In this document: positions 8,306 through 17,864 of the stretch, piece by piece
Position numbering within the stretch: the first letter of the stretch is position 1
How the letters are laid out: each line of letters opens with the position of its first letter
Source: Candidatus Chryseobacterium colombiense
GTDB lineage: Bacteria; Bacteroidota; Bacteroidia; Flavobacteriales; Weeksellaceae
Reading direction: 5' to 3'
NCBI GenBank assembly: GCA_029203185.1
Contig: CP119310.1
Span: 930,001 to 994,000 of the forward strand
Length of the DNA: 64,000 nt
Program-made: the position numbers and the translations under genes
Notes under the pieces: generated by a model
The model's database searches: none
The model's input: the letters and a program-made list of their open reading frames with translations, nothing else
What the model was told of the DNA's origin: nothing

Positions 8306-8860
8306 ATGGAAGAATTAGATCTTATATTAGAATCTGTACAACAGGACATGGATGCAGCAGTAAAGCATTTGGATCATGCATTTCAAAGAATTAGAGCAGG
8401 CCGTGCTTCTACAACTATGGTTCAGGATGTGATGGTAGAATATTACGGAGCAATGACTCCAATCAACCAGGTTGCTAACGTTTCTGTACCAGATGCCATG
8501 ACGATTTCTATTCAACCTTGGGATGCAAAAGCCATTAATGATATTGAAAAAGCAATCATTAATTCAAACTTAGGTTTTGCACCTTCCAATAACGGAATCA
8601 ATATTATCCTGAATGTACCGCCATTAACGGAGGAAAGAAGAAGGGATTTGGCAAAACAGGCTAAAGTGGAGACTGAAAACACTAAAATTGTAATCAGAAA
8701 TGCAAGACAAGATGGTTTAAAAGAACTTAAAAAACTTGATGGTGTTTCCGAAGATGTTGTAAAAGGAGTGGAAGCCGAAATCCAGGTGCTTACCGACAAA
8801 TATGTTAAACTGTGTGATGAGCATTTGAAAGCGAAAGAAGCTGACATCATGAAAGTATAA
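8306..8860 (+). CDS. frr: Ribosome recycling factor
   Basis: 184 residues, matching the usual 185. Together with EF-G it splits post-termination ribosomes. Recognisable segments are AFQRIRAGRAS near residue 30, VEYYGAMTPINQVANVS, LNVPPLTEERRRDLAKQ and the C-terminal helix VLTDKYVKLCDEHLKAKEAD. The ATG at 8306 is chosen because family proteins begin here; an in-frame ATG ten codons upstream would add an unrelated extension. Confidence 0.95.
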   Translation: MEELDLILESVQQDMDAAVKHLDHAFQRIRAGRASTTMVQDVMVEYYGAMTPINQVANVSVPDAMTISIQPWDAKAINDIEKAIINSNLGFAPSNNGINIILNVPPLTEERRRDLAKQAKVETENTKIVIRNARQDGLKELKKLDGVSEDVVKGVEAEIQVLTDKYVKLCDEHLKAKEADIMKV

Positions 8861-8882
8861 CTTTCTGACAAGAATATAAAAT

Positions 8883-8912
8883 AAAAGAGGTTTTCGATTG
8901 AAAGCCTCTTTT
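8883..8912. terminator. Terminator after frr
   Basis: AAAAGAGG plus an inner TTTTC pairs with GAAAG plus CCTCTTTT around a four-base loop, then a T-run follows. It lies between converging frr and the DUF695 gene and may serve both. Confidence 0.8.
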
Positions 8913-8919
8913 TATTTTG

Positions 8920-10011
8920 CTAATATTTGAACCTGTCAAAAGTCTGCCAGTATTTATCTTTATAGATATGATATTCAATTTTTAATTTATCTGAATATTT
9001 GGTGATAATTTCATGAGTAATCCTGGAGGACTCTCTAAATTCTCTGCATGCAAAGAAAATTTCTCTCAGGCTATCAGCTGTCTCTCTACCTATATTCAAG
9101 TAACCTTTTGTATCAATAAGAATAGTATTCAGTTCTTCTTCAAAGGCATTCATTAGATTCATATCTTCGGGATTTGGCAATCCGCGATTGTCTTTTCCTT
9201 CATAGCGGATCTCTATCTTCAAAACCCAAGGATGGGAGGCTTTATCATCCCACTCCAAAACAGTGGTATTGGCGATTGCAAAATATGGTTTTCCATTGCT
9301 GAGAGCTGCTTCAAAACTTCCCCAACTGTCTTTTTGAGCAGAATATCTTTTATGCTGATATTTTTGTTCGAACTCACTTTCTCTCCATGTCAGATAATCT
9401 TTCAGCTTATCAATCGGAATAAGTTCTACATTCTCCAGACTATTTCCTTTTATCTGCAAATGATCAATCATCGTTGCCGAAGATAATTCGCCCAGAAGAT
9501 TATTAAGATAGATATATACTCCGTTTATGATTACATTTTTTTCTGCTTCGTTGAATTTATCATATACTATTGTAAGATCTATTTCGTCGGGATAATTGTC
9601 ATCCCGAGTGGCATAAAAAAACAGATTCTCTGTAGTAAAGGTGTGATTTTCTATTTTTATCTGGAATTTGGAAACATCAACTTCGGGTTTTAATGCTGTA
9701 AATCTCCAATTATTAATATCAGGAGCTGATTTTATAAGATCTTCGACAAAGACAATATTTTTAATATTCGTATCAGCAGTTAAAATCAGTTCTGCAGTCT
9801 GGCTGTCATACATTCCTGTAAGAAAATAAATTCCGTCTTTAATCTGATTCAGCTTTGACATCATTGTATCAAAAAAAAATTCTTCTATCTTTTCTCCGTT
9901 ATGTACTGTTTTCCAGAGTTTTTTCTGGTAGGTCGTAAACCAATCCCAAAAATCTTGGTGAGTAACAATATTTTCGTACTTAGAAGGGAACATTCTACGT
10001 AAAAACTTCAT
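8920..10011 (-). CDS. DUF695 family protein
   Basis: 363 residues without signal peptide or membrane segment, so probably cytoplasmic. The central-to-C-terminal part resembles the DUF695 family: a tryptophan-containing segment (SWGSFEAALSNGKPYFAIANT), a strand with HPWVLKIEIRYEG, then an RraB-like end (GRETADSLREIFFACREF...YHIYKDKYWQTF). The N-terminal half (DFWDWFTTYQKKLWKTVHNG) is typical of longer Bacteroidota members. The function is unknown; a link to protein or RNA-degradation regulation through the RraB-like part is only an inference. It is a single gene between terminators. Confidence 0.7.
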   Translation of the reverse strand: MKFLRRMFPSKYENIVTHQDFWDWFTTYQKKLWKTVHNGEKIEEFFFDTMMSKLNQIKDGIYFLTGMYDSQTAELILTADTNIKNIVFVEDLIKSAPDINNWRFTALKPEVDVSKFQIKIENHTFTTENLFFYATRDDNYPDEIDLTIVYDKFNEAEKNVIINGVYIYLNNLLGELSSATMIDHLQIKGNSLENVELIPIDKLKDYLTWRESEFEQKYQHKRYSAQKDSWGSFEAALSNGKPYFAIANTTVLEWDDKASHPWVLKIEIRYEGKDNRGLPNPEDMNLMNAFEEELNTILIDTKGYLNIGRETADSLREIFFACREFRESSRITHEIITKYSDKLKIEYHIYKDKYWQTFDRFKY

Positions 10012-10090
10012 CTATTTGTGTATCTATTTGTATTAATACAAAATTAAGAAAGAAGTTTCTAAAAATATCCTTAATTAAATTAAATTTTTA

Positions 10091-10118
10091 AATGTTTTTA
10101 ATGTTTTTAATGTTTTTT
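10091..10118. repeat. Short tandem repeat, about three copies of AATGTTTTT
   Basis: Three head-to-tail copies of a nine-base unit lie in the AT-rich gap between the DUF695 gene and the Nudix regulator gene. It could vary in length by slippage. No gene is present in this gap. Confidence 0.7.
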
Positions 10119-10157
10119 TATTGAAATTTTTAACGCCCCATCACATATGAGTTCTAT

Positions 10158-10907
10158 TTACCAGCTATTAAGTCCATTTTCTAAGGCTTTCTTATAATTT
10201 TCTTCATCAAAGCTATATAAATCAGGAGATTTATAGGCTCCTCCACGACGTTGTTCATCGAGTTTTCTCAGAATCCCGAGATTTTTGATTTTTCTGTAAA
10301 AATTTCCTCTGTTTAATTCTTTTCCTAGTATGGCTTCATATAATTTTTGCAGTTCAGGTAAAGTAAATTTTTCGGGTAGAAGATTATATCCGATGGGTTT
10401 AATAGATATTTTTTCTCTTAAAGTAAGCAAAGCCTTTTCAATGATTTCACGATGATCCATTGCCAATTCTATTCCAGACAGTTCACTTAAATAAATCCAT
10501 TCGCAGGTTTCACTCATTTCATCGGCTACAGGATGGAGCGCAGTGGCATTATAAAGCGCATAAAAACCAATGGTAATAAATCTTTGTTTTTGGAACAACG
10601 TTTCATCAAAATCTTCAAAGTAAAACTCGCTTCGGTTCTTTTTCCCAAAAACACCAAATTCTTCAAGGTAGGACACTGTTACACCAGCTCTTTCTTTCAA
10701 AAGCCTTACAATGCCTTCATCCAAATCTTCATCTTTACGAATATAACCTCCGGGAAGCATCCATTGCTTTCTATAGTTCATTTTAAGAAGCAAAACTTTC
10801 AGTTCATTATTATCAAACCCAAAGATCACAGGATCTGTTGATAAATGGGGCAGGAATATTTCTTTCGCTTCTAAAGATTTATCTAAAAATTGTTGTTTAG
10901 AATCCAT
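10158..10907 (-). CDS. Nudix-winged-helix transcriptional regulator (NrtR-like)
   Basis: 249 residues: a Nudix domain (about 20-150) followed by a winged-helix region (about 165-240, LPELQKLYEAILGKELNRGNFYRKI and RRGGAYKSPDLY). The Nudix box starts canonically (G54, E60, R68) but has Leu at 69 and Arg at 73 where catalytic members have Glu. Hydrolysis is therefore unlikely and the domain is probably a ligand sensor. NrtR-type regulators are known for NAD metabolism, and Bacteroidota relatives for sugar genes. This one is divergent from a sugar MFS transporter, which suggests sugar control. The start at 10907 is preferred over a GTG/ATG ten codons upstream. Confidence 0.82.
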   Translation of the reverse strand: MDSKQQFLDKSLEAKEIFLPHLSTDPVIFGFDNNELKVLLLKMNYRKQWMLPGGYIRKDEDLDEGIVRLLKERAGVTVSYLEEFGVFGKKNRSEFYFEDFDETLFQKQRFITIGFYALYNATALHPVADEMSETCEWIYLSELSGIELAMDHREIIEKALLTLREKISIKPIGYNLLPEKFTLPELQKLYEAILGKELNRGNFYRKIKNLGILRKLDEQRRGGAYKSPDLYSFDEENYKKALENGLNSW

Positions 10908-10934
10908 ACTACAATACTGGTATAATCTGAAACA

Positions 10935-10942
10935 CAAAGTTA
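10935..10942 (-). promoter_or_regulatory. Probable -7 element of the Nudix regulator gene
   Basis: On the minus strand the sequence reads TAACTTTG, an exact TAnnTTTG match, 28 bases upstream of the start codon. No clear -33 element is seen. Confidence 0.4.
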
Positions 10943-11099
10943 AATTTAATTTCCGAGATCAGTCTAATTCTACTTCCTAGTTTAGTGAAATTTATTTTTT
11001 TCTCACAAATTATATGCACATTTAATAAAAAGTTTGGGATTTAAAAGTTTAAAATCAAATAAAAAGGAATTACCTTTAAGCTCTTTTTATTTTAAATGA

Positions 11100-12527
11100 A
11101 TGATTATGACGAATGAAGTAAAAACCAAAAGCAGGAACTATACCGTTCCTCTTATTACCATTACGCTTTTATTTTTTATGTGGGGTTTCATTACTTGTAT
11201 GAATGATATCCTTATTCCTTATCTGAAACAGCTTTTCAAACTGACTTTTTTTGAATCTATGCTGGTTCAGTTTTGTTTCTTCGGAGCTTATTTTATAGGT
11301 TCATTAATTTATTTCCTGATCTCCACTTCGAGCGGGGATCCCATCAACAAAGTAGGCTATAAGAAAGGAATTCTTTTCGGGATTTTTCTGGCGGCTTTAG
11401 GATGTATTTTATTTTATCCTGCAGCTACTTTTTCTTCTTATGGATTATTTTTGGGAGCTTTGTTTGTATTGGGATTAGGATTTACTGTTTTACAGATTAC
11501 AGCCAATGCCTACGTTTCTCTTTTAGGATCAGAAGAATCTGCATCCAGCAGATTGAATATGACACAGGCATTCAATGCATTCGGTACCACTATTGCTCCT
11601 GTTTTGGGCGGACATTTGATTTTTGAATTTTTCTCAGCCGCAGATGGATCCTTCAGTGCTGTAGCAACTAGAATTCCTTATTTAATTTTTGCAGCAATTT
11701 TACTTTTGGTGGCTTTATTGATTTCAAGAGTGAAGCTTCCTTCTTTCCAGACTGCAGAGGACGAAATTGAAAAAGGTTTTGGAGCTTTCCAGTTCGCTCA
11801 CCTTAAATTCGGAGTTTTTGCCATGTTTTGTTATGTTGGTGGAGAAGTAGCGGTAGGAAGTTTTATCATCAGCTTTTTGGAACAGCCTCAGGTGATGAAC
11901 CTTAATGAAGTTGTAAGTAAAAACTACCTTTCTCTTTATTGGGGCGGAGCGATGATTGGTCGATTCTTAGGGGCAATTTCGTTAAATCAATCTATTAGTC
12001 AGGCAAAGAAAGCTATTTATATGCTGGGTGCAGCCACTTTGGTTTTCCTTGTTATTTTCAGTATTGTAAACTTAACGTTTGCACAAATAAGTTTCTTCTT
12101 AGTATTTATCGTTCTTAATTTTATTGCTTTCTTTATTGGAAAAGCAGCGCCTGCAAGAACACTATCAATCTTTGCAGCTGTAAATGTAGTTCTCCTTATC
12201 TCTGCAATGCTGAATCACGGAGAACTTGCTATGTACAGTATTTTAGGAATTGGTATTTTCAACTCTATTATGTTCTCGAATATTTACACCTTAGCTATTT
12301 CAGGATTAGGAAAATATACCAGTCAGGGTTCTTCACTAGTTGTAATGGCGATTTTAGGGGGAGCAATCGTTCCTATTTTCCAGGGATATCTTGCTGATCA
12401 TTTTGGAGTGCAACACTCTTTTATCATTCCTGTTTTCTGTTATCTCGTGATCCTAATTTTTGGTGCGTACTGTACCAAATATTTAAGTCATGTCCATCAC
12501 GATGCCAATACAAAATCCGGACACTAA
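11100..12527 (+). CDS. Sugar MFS transporter (FucP/GluP family)
   Basis: 475 residues with about 12 membrane segments. The N-terminal LLFFMWGFITCMNDILIPYL is the hallmark of the FucP/glucose-galactose transporter group, and the long gap-free hydrophobic segments continue to residue about 465. The C-terminal tail is short and histidine-containing. It probably imports hexoses by proton symport through the inner membrane; the exact sugar cannot be read. Two start codons are possible (11100 and 11106). It is divergent from a Nudix-type regulator, the likely controller. Confidence 0.88.
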   Translation: MIMTNEVKTKSRNYTVPLITITLLFFMWGFITCMNDILIPYLKQLFKLTFFESMLVQFCFFGAYFIGSLIYFLISTSSGDPINKVGYKKGILFGIFLAALGCILFYPAATFSSYGLFLGALFVLGLGFTVLQITANAYVSLLGSEESASSRLNMTQAFNAFGTTIAPVLGGHLIFEFFSAADGSFSAVATRIPYLIFAAILLLVALLISRVKLPSFQTAEDEIEKGFGAFQFAHLKFGVFAMFCYVGGEVAVGSFIISFLEQPQVMNLNEVVSKNYLSLYWGGAMIGRFLGAISLNQSISQAKKAIYMLGAATLVFLVIFSIVNLTFAQISFFLVFIVLNFIAFFIGKAAPARTLSIFAAVNVVLLISAMLNHGELAMYSILGIGIFNSIMFSNIYTLAISGLGKYTSQGSSLVVMAILGGAIVPIFQGYLADHFGVQHSFIIPVFCYLVILIFGAYCTKYLSHVHHDANTKSGH

Positions 12528-12545
12528 GATTATTTTATATATTAT

Positions 12546-12574
12546 AAAAAACCTGCTTGTAAGCAGGTTTTTTT
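12546..12574 (+). terminator. Terminator after the sugar transporter
   Basis: AAAAACCTGCTT pairs with AAGCAGGTTTTT around a two-base loop (GT), followed by a T-run. The rest of the gap up to 12740 holds no gene that I can see. Confidence 0.85.
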
Positions 12575-12741
12575 ATTTAAATACTGTATTAAGATTTATT
12601 TTTGATCATCTTATTTAGCGTTTTATTTTGAAGTAGAAAAGTTCAGTTAATTTTCTAATCATATGAAAAGAATGAATCCTAATAAAAAAGCAAAGCTTTG
12701 ATCATACAAATTCAGTCTATTGTCAATTGTTCACAAATAAA

Positions 12742-12764
12742 AAAATCCGGAAAACCCGGATTTT
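12742..12764. terminator. Terminator after the LptF/LptG-type gene
   Basis: AAAATCCGG pairs with CCGGATTTT around a five-base loop; an A-run on the plus strand becomes a T-run for the minus-strand permease gene. Confidence 0.8.
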
Positions 12765-12767
12765 AAA

Positions 12768-14222
12768 TTATTGATATCTTTTATGTTCTTTACTTTTTGA
12801 GAACCTTTTCGTAATAGGTTTCAGAAGAGATTTATATTTTTCAGCATCAAAAAGCTGAGAATCGGTAAGGGCTTTATAAGTCATCCAGACTCCAAAAGGG
12901 AACAAAACCATATTCGGAAGCCAGGAAGCCAGATAAGGATTCATTTTTCCTGCCCAGGCTATGTTTTCCATTCCAACATTGATAATGTAGAAAATAATAA
13001 AAATAACAATAGCTATAATTACAGGCAATCCCATCCCACCTTTTCTGATAATAGATCCTAAACTCGCCCCAATCAAAAAGAATATAACACAAGTAAAAGA
13101 GTAGGTCACAATTCTCTGCTGATACATGACCACTTTGCTAAAATATTTTATACTCGGATTTATTTCACTGTTTTTAGTTTCTAAAGTAGCTTTTAAATTA
13201 TCTATTCTGGTATAAGCATTAGAGATCATTTCCAGTCTTTTCTCTGCTTTTACAGTATCCAGCTTTATCTGTTGCTTCGCTGCAATTTTAGACTTGCTTT
13301 TATCCATGTAGGTTACCACAGAATTCACCTGGTTCAGAACATCTCCATTTACGGTATTAAAGTAAGATGAATTATCTTTTTTACTTTTCTGAATCGTTTT
13401 ATTAAGCTCACTGTACGTCTGAAAACGGTAATCATCCGTGATTTGTTCTTCCTCAATCGCTTTATTGATAAGCTCGCTGACATCAAAGTGAGAAACCAGG
13501 GTATCAAACTTAATAACCTGATCAGGCTGCTTAAGTCTTGCATTCTCTCCTTTACCTGCAAAATTGTCTTCAGTTACATAACCATCATACAATTCAAGTT
13601 TCAGAAAGTTTTTATTCGCGGGAGTCACAAACTTTCCTTTTTTAGCGACGATCGTTTGCTGATTTTCGAAAGTACTTGCCTTTTTATGAACAAAAACACC
13701 TTCTATATCTTTTCCGTCTTCACCATAAATTTTATCAAATTTCACCATATATCCCGGAAGCTGATCAATAAACTGACCGGGAGTGAAATTCAGTGCCGGT
13801 TTTGTCTGGGCAATGTTGAAAAGCATATTTTTTGCTTTCCTCTGAAAGTCGGGGATAATGTCATTGGAAAAGAAGTAAAGCATAATTGCGAGTACTGTGG
13901 CAACTCCCAAAAGCGGCGTCATTACTCTGGTTAGCGAAATTCCTGCCGCTTTCATGGCAGCAAGCTCATAGCGTTCTCCAAATTCTCCAAAAGACATGAT
14001 ACTCGCCAAAAGTATGGTAAGCGGTAATACCATACTGATAACACTTACTCCGAGATAAAACAGAAGCTTAACGATTTGAAAAGTAGTAAGCCCTTTTCCC
14101 ATAAACTGCCCCAATTGCACCCAGATAATATTGACAATGAATATAAAAAACAATACACTGAAAATAAAGAAAAAGGGACCAAAAAAGGTTTTTATGATAT
14201 AGCGGTCTAATATTTTAAACAT
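12768..14222 (-). CDS. LptF/LptG-family (YjgP/YjgQ) lipopolysaccharide export permease
   Basis: 484 residues. The N-terminus FKILDRYIIKTFFGPFFFIF is typical of YjgP/YjgQ proteins. Membrane segments cluster at residues about 10-40, 55-85, 100-125 and then about 370-460, with a large periplasmic beta-jellyroll region between. These permeases pull LPS from the inner membrane together with the ATPase LptB and partners. The linker at about 270-350 (KSKSKIAAKQQIKLDTVKAEKRLEMI) is a longer charged insertion than in enteric proteins. F and G paralogues cannot be told apart here. It follows the LolA-like gene on the same strand. Confidence 0.88.
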   Translation of the reverse strand: MFKILDRYIIKTFFGPFFFIFSVLFFIFIVNIIWVQLGQFMGKGLTTFQIVKLLFYLGVSVISMVLPLTILLASIMSFGEFGERYELAAMKAAGISLTRVMTPLLGVATVLAIMLYFFSNDIIPDFQRKAKNMLFNIAQTKPALNFTPGQFIDQLPGYMVKFDKIYGEDGKDIEGVFVHKKASTFENQQTIVAKKGKFVTPANKNFLKLELYDGYVTEDNFAGKGENARLKQPDQVIKFDTLVSHFDVSELINKAIEEEQITDDYRFQTYSELNKTIQKSKKDNSSYFNTVNGDVLNQVNSVVTYMDKSKSKIAAKQQIKLDTVKAEKRLEMISNAYTRIDNLKATLETKNSEINPSIKYFSKVVMYQQRIVTYSFTCVIFFLIGASLGSIIRKGGMGLPVIIAIVIFIIFYIINVGMENIAWAGKMNPYLASWLPNMVLFPFGVWMTYKALTDSQLFDAEKYKSLLKPITKRFSKSKEHKRYQ

Positions 14223-14289
14223 TTGCCAAAATTAAAAAAAAAGCCACAAAGTTGTTCTTTGCGACTTATATATTTTATAGATATTAAGA

Positions 14290-14937
14290 TTATAATTCTG
14301 TGATGATATAATTTTTAAACTTATTTTTATCAAAAACAAACATATTGGGATCCAGATTTTGATTTTCTTTGTATTCTTTTATAGAAATAACGGCAATATC
14401 TTTATTGTTTCCGTGCTGTTCAAGCTTTAACATTTGTTTTTTCGCAGAGTTTACAAAAATATAAACTGCTTCCAGTCCGTTATTCTTTACAGGAGTCAGT
14501 TTTATAAAATCTGCACTTACTCCGTCTACAGTTTTTTTGCCGCTGTAGGTTACATTATAATCTTTTCTGTATGTTGTCAGATAGTTAATAGGGGAGAACA
14601 TCGCAGTGCTTCCGTTAGGTTTAGCAATGGTAACCTCCATATCTTCTGTATTAATATTGTAGATCTTATTTCCATCGAAAATCTGTTCTGTTTCCATGAT
14701 TTTCAGCTTATATTTATCTCCGGCTGCATAATAGATTCCAGGTTCTGTTTTGGTAATCTGTCCATTCACGCCGCTTCCAAAAGAGAATTTGAAATAAGAA
14801 TTTTTCTTAGAATTATAATTTGCAGTTACATCATCCAGTATTTTCTTAGCCTTTGCATCAATTTTTTGTGCATTTGCCAATCCTACTGTTCCCACAACTA
14901 AACCACTCAGTATAATTTTTGAAATAATATTTTTCAT
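14290..14937 (-). CDS. LolA-like outer-membrane lipoprotein carrier
   Basis: 215 residues with a signal peptide (ISKIILSGLVVGTVGLANAQ). The mature part shows the LolA-like pattern: DAKAKKILDDVTANYNSKKNSYFKF, GIYYAAGDKYKLKIMETEQIFDGNKIYNIN, and a later LKLEQHG...VISIKEYKENQNLDPNMFVFDKNKF. It should be a periplasmic chaperone binding lipoprotein acyl chains. It lies between ftsK and the LptF/G-type gene on the same strand; the three form an envelope and division block. Confidence 0.85.
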   Translation of the reverse strand: MKNIISKIILSGLVVGTVGLANAQKIDAKAKKILDDVTANYNSKKNSYFKFSFGSGVNGQITKTEPGIYYAAGDKYKLKIMETEQIFDGNKIYNINTEDMEVTIAKPNGSTAMFSPINYLTTYRKDYNVTYSGKKTVDGVSADFIKLTPVKNNGLEAVYIFVNSAKKQMLKLEQHGNNKDIAVISIKEYKENQNLDPNMFVFDKNKFKNYIITEL

Positions 14938-14997
14938 TTTTTTAATTTAATAATATAGATATTTTAGACTTATAAAGGTTAAACAATCATTTTTCCT

Positions 14998-17520
14998 CTA
15001 TTTACGCAGATCTTCCAAAAACTGTTCCAAAGAATGAAGATCCCCGATGATCACTTCTCTTGCTTTAGCTCCATTAAATCCTCCAACAATACCACTTGCT
15101 TCCAGCTGATCCATGATTCTCCCGGCTCTGTTATATCCTAATTTCAATTGTCTTTGAAGCATAGAAGTAGACCCTTGTTGTGTAGAAACGATAATTCTTG
15201 CCGCTTCTTCAAATAAAGCATCTTTTTCGTTCGGATCAAAAGTTCCGACTGTGCTTGTTGAATCTTCGGAAACATATTCAGGAAGCATAAGAGCAGAAGC
15301 ATATCCTTTTTGTTCACCAATAAACTCAGCCAGTCTTTCCACTTCAGGAGTATCTACAAAAGCACACTGAAGCCTTAAAATTTCGTTTCCGTTAAAATAA
15401 AGCATATCTCCTTTACCAATCAGCTGATCTGCTCCCGGAGAATCCAGAATCGTTCTGGAGTCTACACTTGAGATTACTCTGAACGCAGCTCTCGCAGGGA
15501 AGTTAGCTTTAATCATCCCGGTAATAACGTTTACAGAAGGTCTTTGTGTGGCAACAATCAAGTGAATACCAACCGCTCTTGCAAGCTGTGCCAATCTGGC
15601 AATCGGTAATTCCACTTCTTTTCCGGCTGTCATAATCAAATCGGCAAACTCATCTACCACCAAAACGATATAAGGTAAATATCTATGTCCGTTTTCAGGA
15701 TTAAGTTTTCTCTCAGAGAATTTTTTGTTATATTCTTTCAGGTTTTTACAAAACGCATTTTTAAGCAAATCATATCTTGTATCCATCTCTATACAAAGAG
15801 AGTTCAGCGTATTGATTACTTTATTGGTATCTGTAATAATTGCTTCTTCTGCATCCGGAAGTTTTGCCAGATAATGTCTTTCAATTTTTGAATATAAAGA
15901 AAGTTCCACTTTTTTAGGATCCACCATGACGAATTTCAATTCGCTTGGATGTTTTTTATAGAGTAGGGAAGTCAGAATCGCATTAATTCCTACCGATTTT
16001 CCCTGACCTGTTGCACCCGCCATCAATAAGTGCGGCATTTTAGATAAATCGGCCATGAAAATTTCATTGGAAATCGTTTTACCAAAAACAACAGGAAGAT
16101 CCATGTCCGTATTTTGGAATTTCTGAGAACCAATTACAGAACGCATAGAAACCATGGTAGGATTTTTTCTCGGAACTTCTATTCCAATTGTTCCTTTCCC
16201 AGGCATTGGTGCAATAATTCTGATTCCTAAAGCAGATAGGTTTAATGCAATATCATCCTGAAGTTTTTTAATGGCTGCTACTCTGATTCCCGCTTCGGGT
16301 ACAATTTCATATAAAGTAACCGTCGGACCAATCGTAGCTTTAATCTCAGCAATTCCTACATTAAAGTTTTTAAGAAGACCTACAATTTTGTTTTTATTTT
16401 CTTCTAATTCTTCCTTATTGATCGAAATTTCCTCGTTTCCATAATCCTTTAAAAGATCTACAGGTGGCATCTGGAAATTAGCAAGATCTAATTTATGATC
16501 ATACAGTCCGTGTTTTTCTACAAGCTCCTGTGATTTTTTATCAGACTCGTCCAACACATCAATAACGGGAGCAACTTCTACATTAAATTTAATATTCTCA
16601 TCGCTTTGAGCCAAAGGTTTTGAAGGAGTAATATCAAAAGCTTCTGAAGGACTTGCAACAGGAGTTGAAGGTTTCGTATTAAGATTTAAATTAATGGATT
16701 GAGTAATTTCTTTATCATTTTCAAAAGATGTCTGATTGGGAGTAGAAATCGTTTCAATAACAGGAGAAGATGGAATTTCCGTAAAATCTTTTGCCGTATT
16801 TACAGGCTCTTCAGTAATTTTTGGAGTCACCATTTCGGTAACGGTTACATTATTTTCAACAGATTCTTCTTCCAATTCTTCGTCTGCCTCAAAGTTCTCA
16901 TCAGAACTCGGCATCATAGATTTTACTCTTCCGATGGTATTTTCATTTATCTCACCCAATTTTGCTTTTACAGCACTCGGACGCAGGTTGAATTCTAAAA
17001 TAAAGTACAAGGCAATACTTGCTACCAATACCAACCACATTCCGACATCTCCGATAAGCGCATTTAAAGAATCCATGATCTGATAGCCGTAAACTCCGCT
17101 TAATACACCTCCCTGATGTTTTGTAAATGCAGCACCAAAGAAAATAGGAAGCCAGCAAATGAAAAACAAAGAATGTCCAATGGTTTTCCACGGTTTGAAA
17201 TAATTCTTTTTCAGAATAAGCGTTCCGAAAACCAATACTAAAAACGCAATGATAAAAGATGCAATCCCGATACTTTCAAAAATGAAAATATTTCCCAGCC
17301 AATCTCCAACCTTCCCGAAAAGATTGGATGACTTTATGGTCTTATCAAGCATGGTTCCTGCCTGGCTTTGATCTGATTTCCAGTTCATCAGATAGGAGAT
17401 GAACGAAAACGTAAGGATAATAGAAAAAAGTATAAATATAAGCCCGAAGAATATACGCGGCTTCGATAATATTTTGCCTTTATCAGGCGATTCCTGTGTT
17501 TTTGTTTGCGTCTTATTCAT
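14998..17520 (-). CDS. ftsK: DNA translocase FtsK/SpoIIIE
   Basis: 840 residues. The N-terminal third has four to five membrane segments, followed by a flexible acidic linker (about 205-340). The motor starts around residue 350; Walker A is GATGQGKSVG, followed by VMVDPKKVELSLY, and Walker B is VLVVDEFADLIM. The C-terminal gamma winged helix is present (STQQGSTSMLQRQLKLGYNRA), for sequence-directed loading. It pumps chromosome DNA through the division septum. The length is normal for Bacteroidota. It is transcribed away from the ccsBA gene. Confidence 0.95.
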   Translation of the reverse strand: MNKTQTKTQESPDKGKILSKPRIFFGLIFILFSIILTFSFISYLMNWKSDQSQAGTMLDKTIKSSNLFGKVGDWLGNIFIFESIGIASFIIAFLVLVFGTLILKKNYFKPWKTIGHSLFFICWLPIFFGAAFTKHQGGVLSGVYGYQIMDSLNALIGDVGMWLVLVASIALYFILEFNLRPSAVKAKLGEINENTIGRVKSMMPSSDENFEADEELEEESVENNVTVTEMVTPKITEEPVNTAKDFTEIPSSPVIETISTPNQTSFENDKEITQSINLNLNTKPSTPVASPSEAFDITPSKPLAQSDENIKFNVEVAPVIDVLDESDKKSQELVEKHGLYDHKLDLANFQMPPVDLLKDYGNEEISINKEELEENKNKIVGLLKNFNVGIAEIKATIGPTVTLYEIVPEAGIRVAAIKKLQDDIALNLSALGIRIIAPMPGKGTIGIEVPRKNPTMVSMRSVIGSQKFQNTDMDLPVVFGKTISNEIFMADLSKMPHLLMAGATGQGKSVGINAILTSLLYKKHPSELKFVMVDPKKVELSLYSKIERHYLAKLPDAEEAIITDTNKVINTLNSLCIEMDTRYDLLKNAFCKNLKEYNKKFSERKLNPENGHRYLPYIVLVVDEFADLIMTAGKEVELPIARLAQLARAVGIHLIVATQRPSVNVITGMIKANFPARAAFRVISSVDSRTILDSPGADQLIGKGDMLYFNGNEILRLQCAFVDTPEVERLAEFIGEQKGYASALMLPEYVSEDSTSTVGTFDPNEKDALFEEAARIIVSTQQGSTSMLQRQLKLGYNRAGRIMDQLEASGIVGGFNGAKAREVIIGDLHSLEQFLEDLRK

Positions 17521-17864
17521 AATATCAATGTGGGCAAATTTAATGTTTTTTAGACATTAAAAGATAATTTTGATTTCTAAATTTTAGATTCTAATTTAAT
17601 AGTATTTTATTAAAAACACGTGCTTTTTTAGCTGAAATATGGAAGACTTTCACTCCATAATAAATAGACGATTACAATAAACTTAATAGCTTTTATTAAT
17701 TATTACCCATAGGATATTAATATTTAAATTTTTCTCAATATTTTCAATACTATTAAGAACGAATCAAAATAAGGTTTTACAGGCTTTCAACTGATAAATG
17801 ACAGTTTTTTTTGTCTACCTTTTGATTAATCATCCTTATTTTTGCATGTCAAGTATATAACATC
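17521..17864. other. 344-base intergenic region between ftsK and the ccsBA gene
   Basis: This is a divergent promoter region with no coding signal on either strand. On the minus strand TAAATTTG (17535-17542) fits the -7 element of ftsK. Near the right end is the promoter of the ccsBA gene, listed separately. The middle is AT-rich with no recognised repeat. Confidence 0.6.
17811..17844 (+). promoter_or_regulatory. Promoter of the ccsBA gene
   Basis: A T-run ending in TTG (17811-17813) is followed after 23 bases by TATTTTTG (17837-17844), an exact -7 match, 20 bases before the start codon. Confidence 0.55.

Noticed and set aside
10091..10118. CRISPR or phase-variation repeat array
   Set aside because: Only about three copies of a nine-base AT word with no spacers, and not inside a coding region or an evident promoter.
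13443..13934. 163-residue plus-strand frame inside the LptF/LptG-type gene
   Set aside because: Shadow of a conserved minus-strand gene with no domain signal.
14231..14270. Terminator between the LolA-like and LptF/G-type genes
   Set aside because: The potential stem near AAGCCACAAAG has two mismatches in eleven pairs; too weak to call.
16736..17083. Long plus-strand frame inside ftsK
   Set aside because: Lies wholly opposite a well-conserved gene, with serine/phenylalanine-rich shadow composition and no family pattern.
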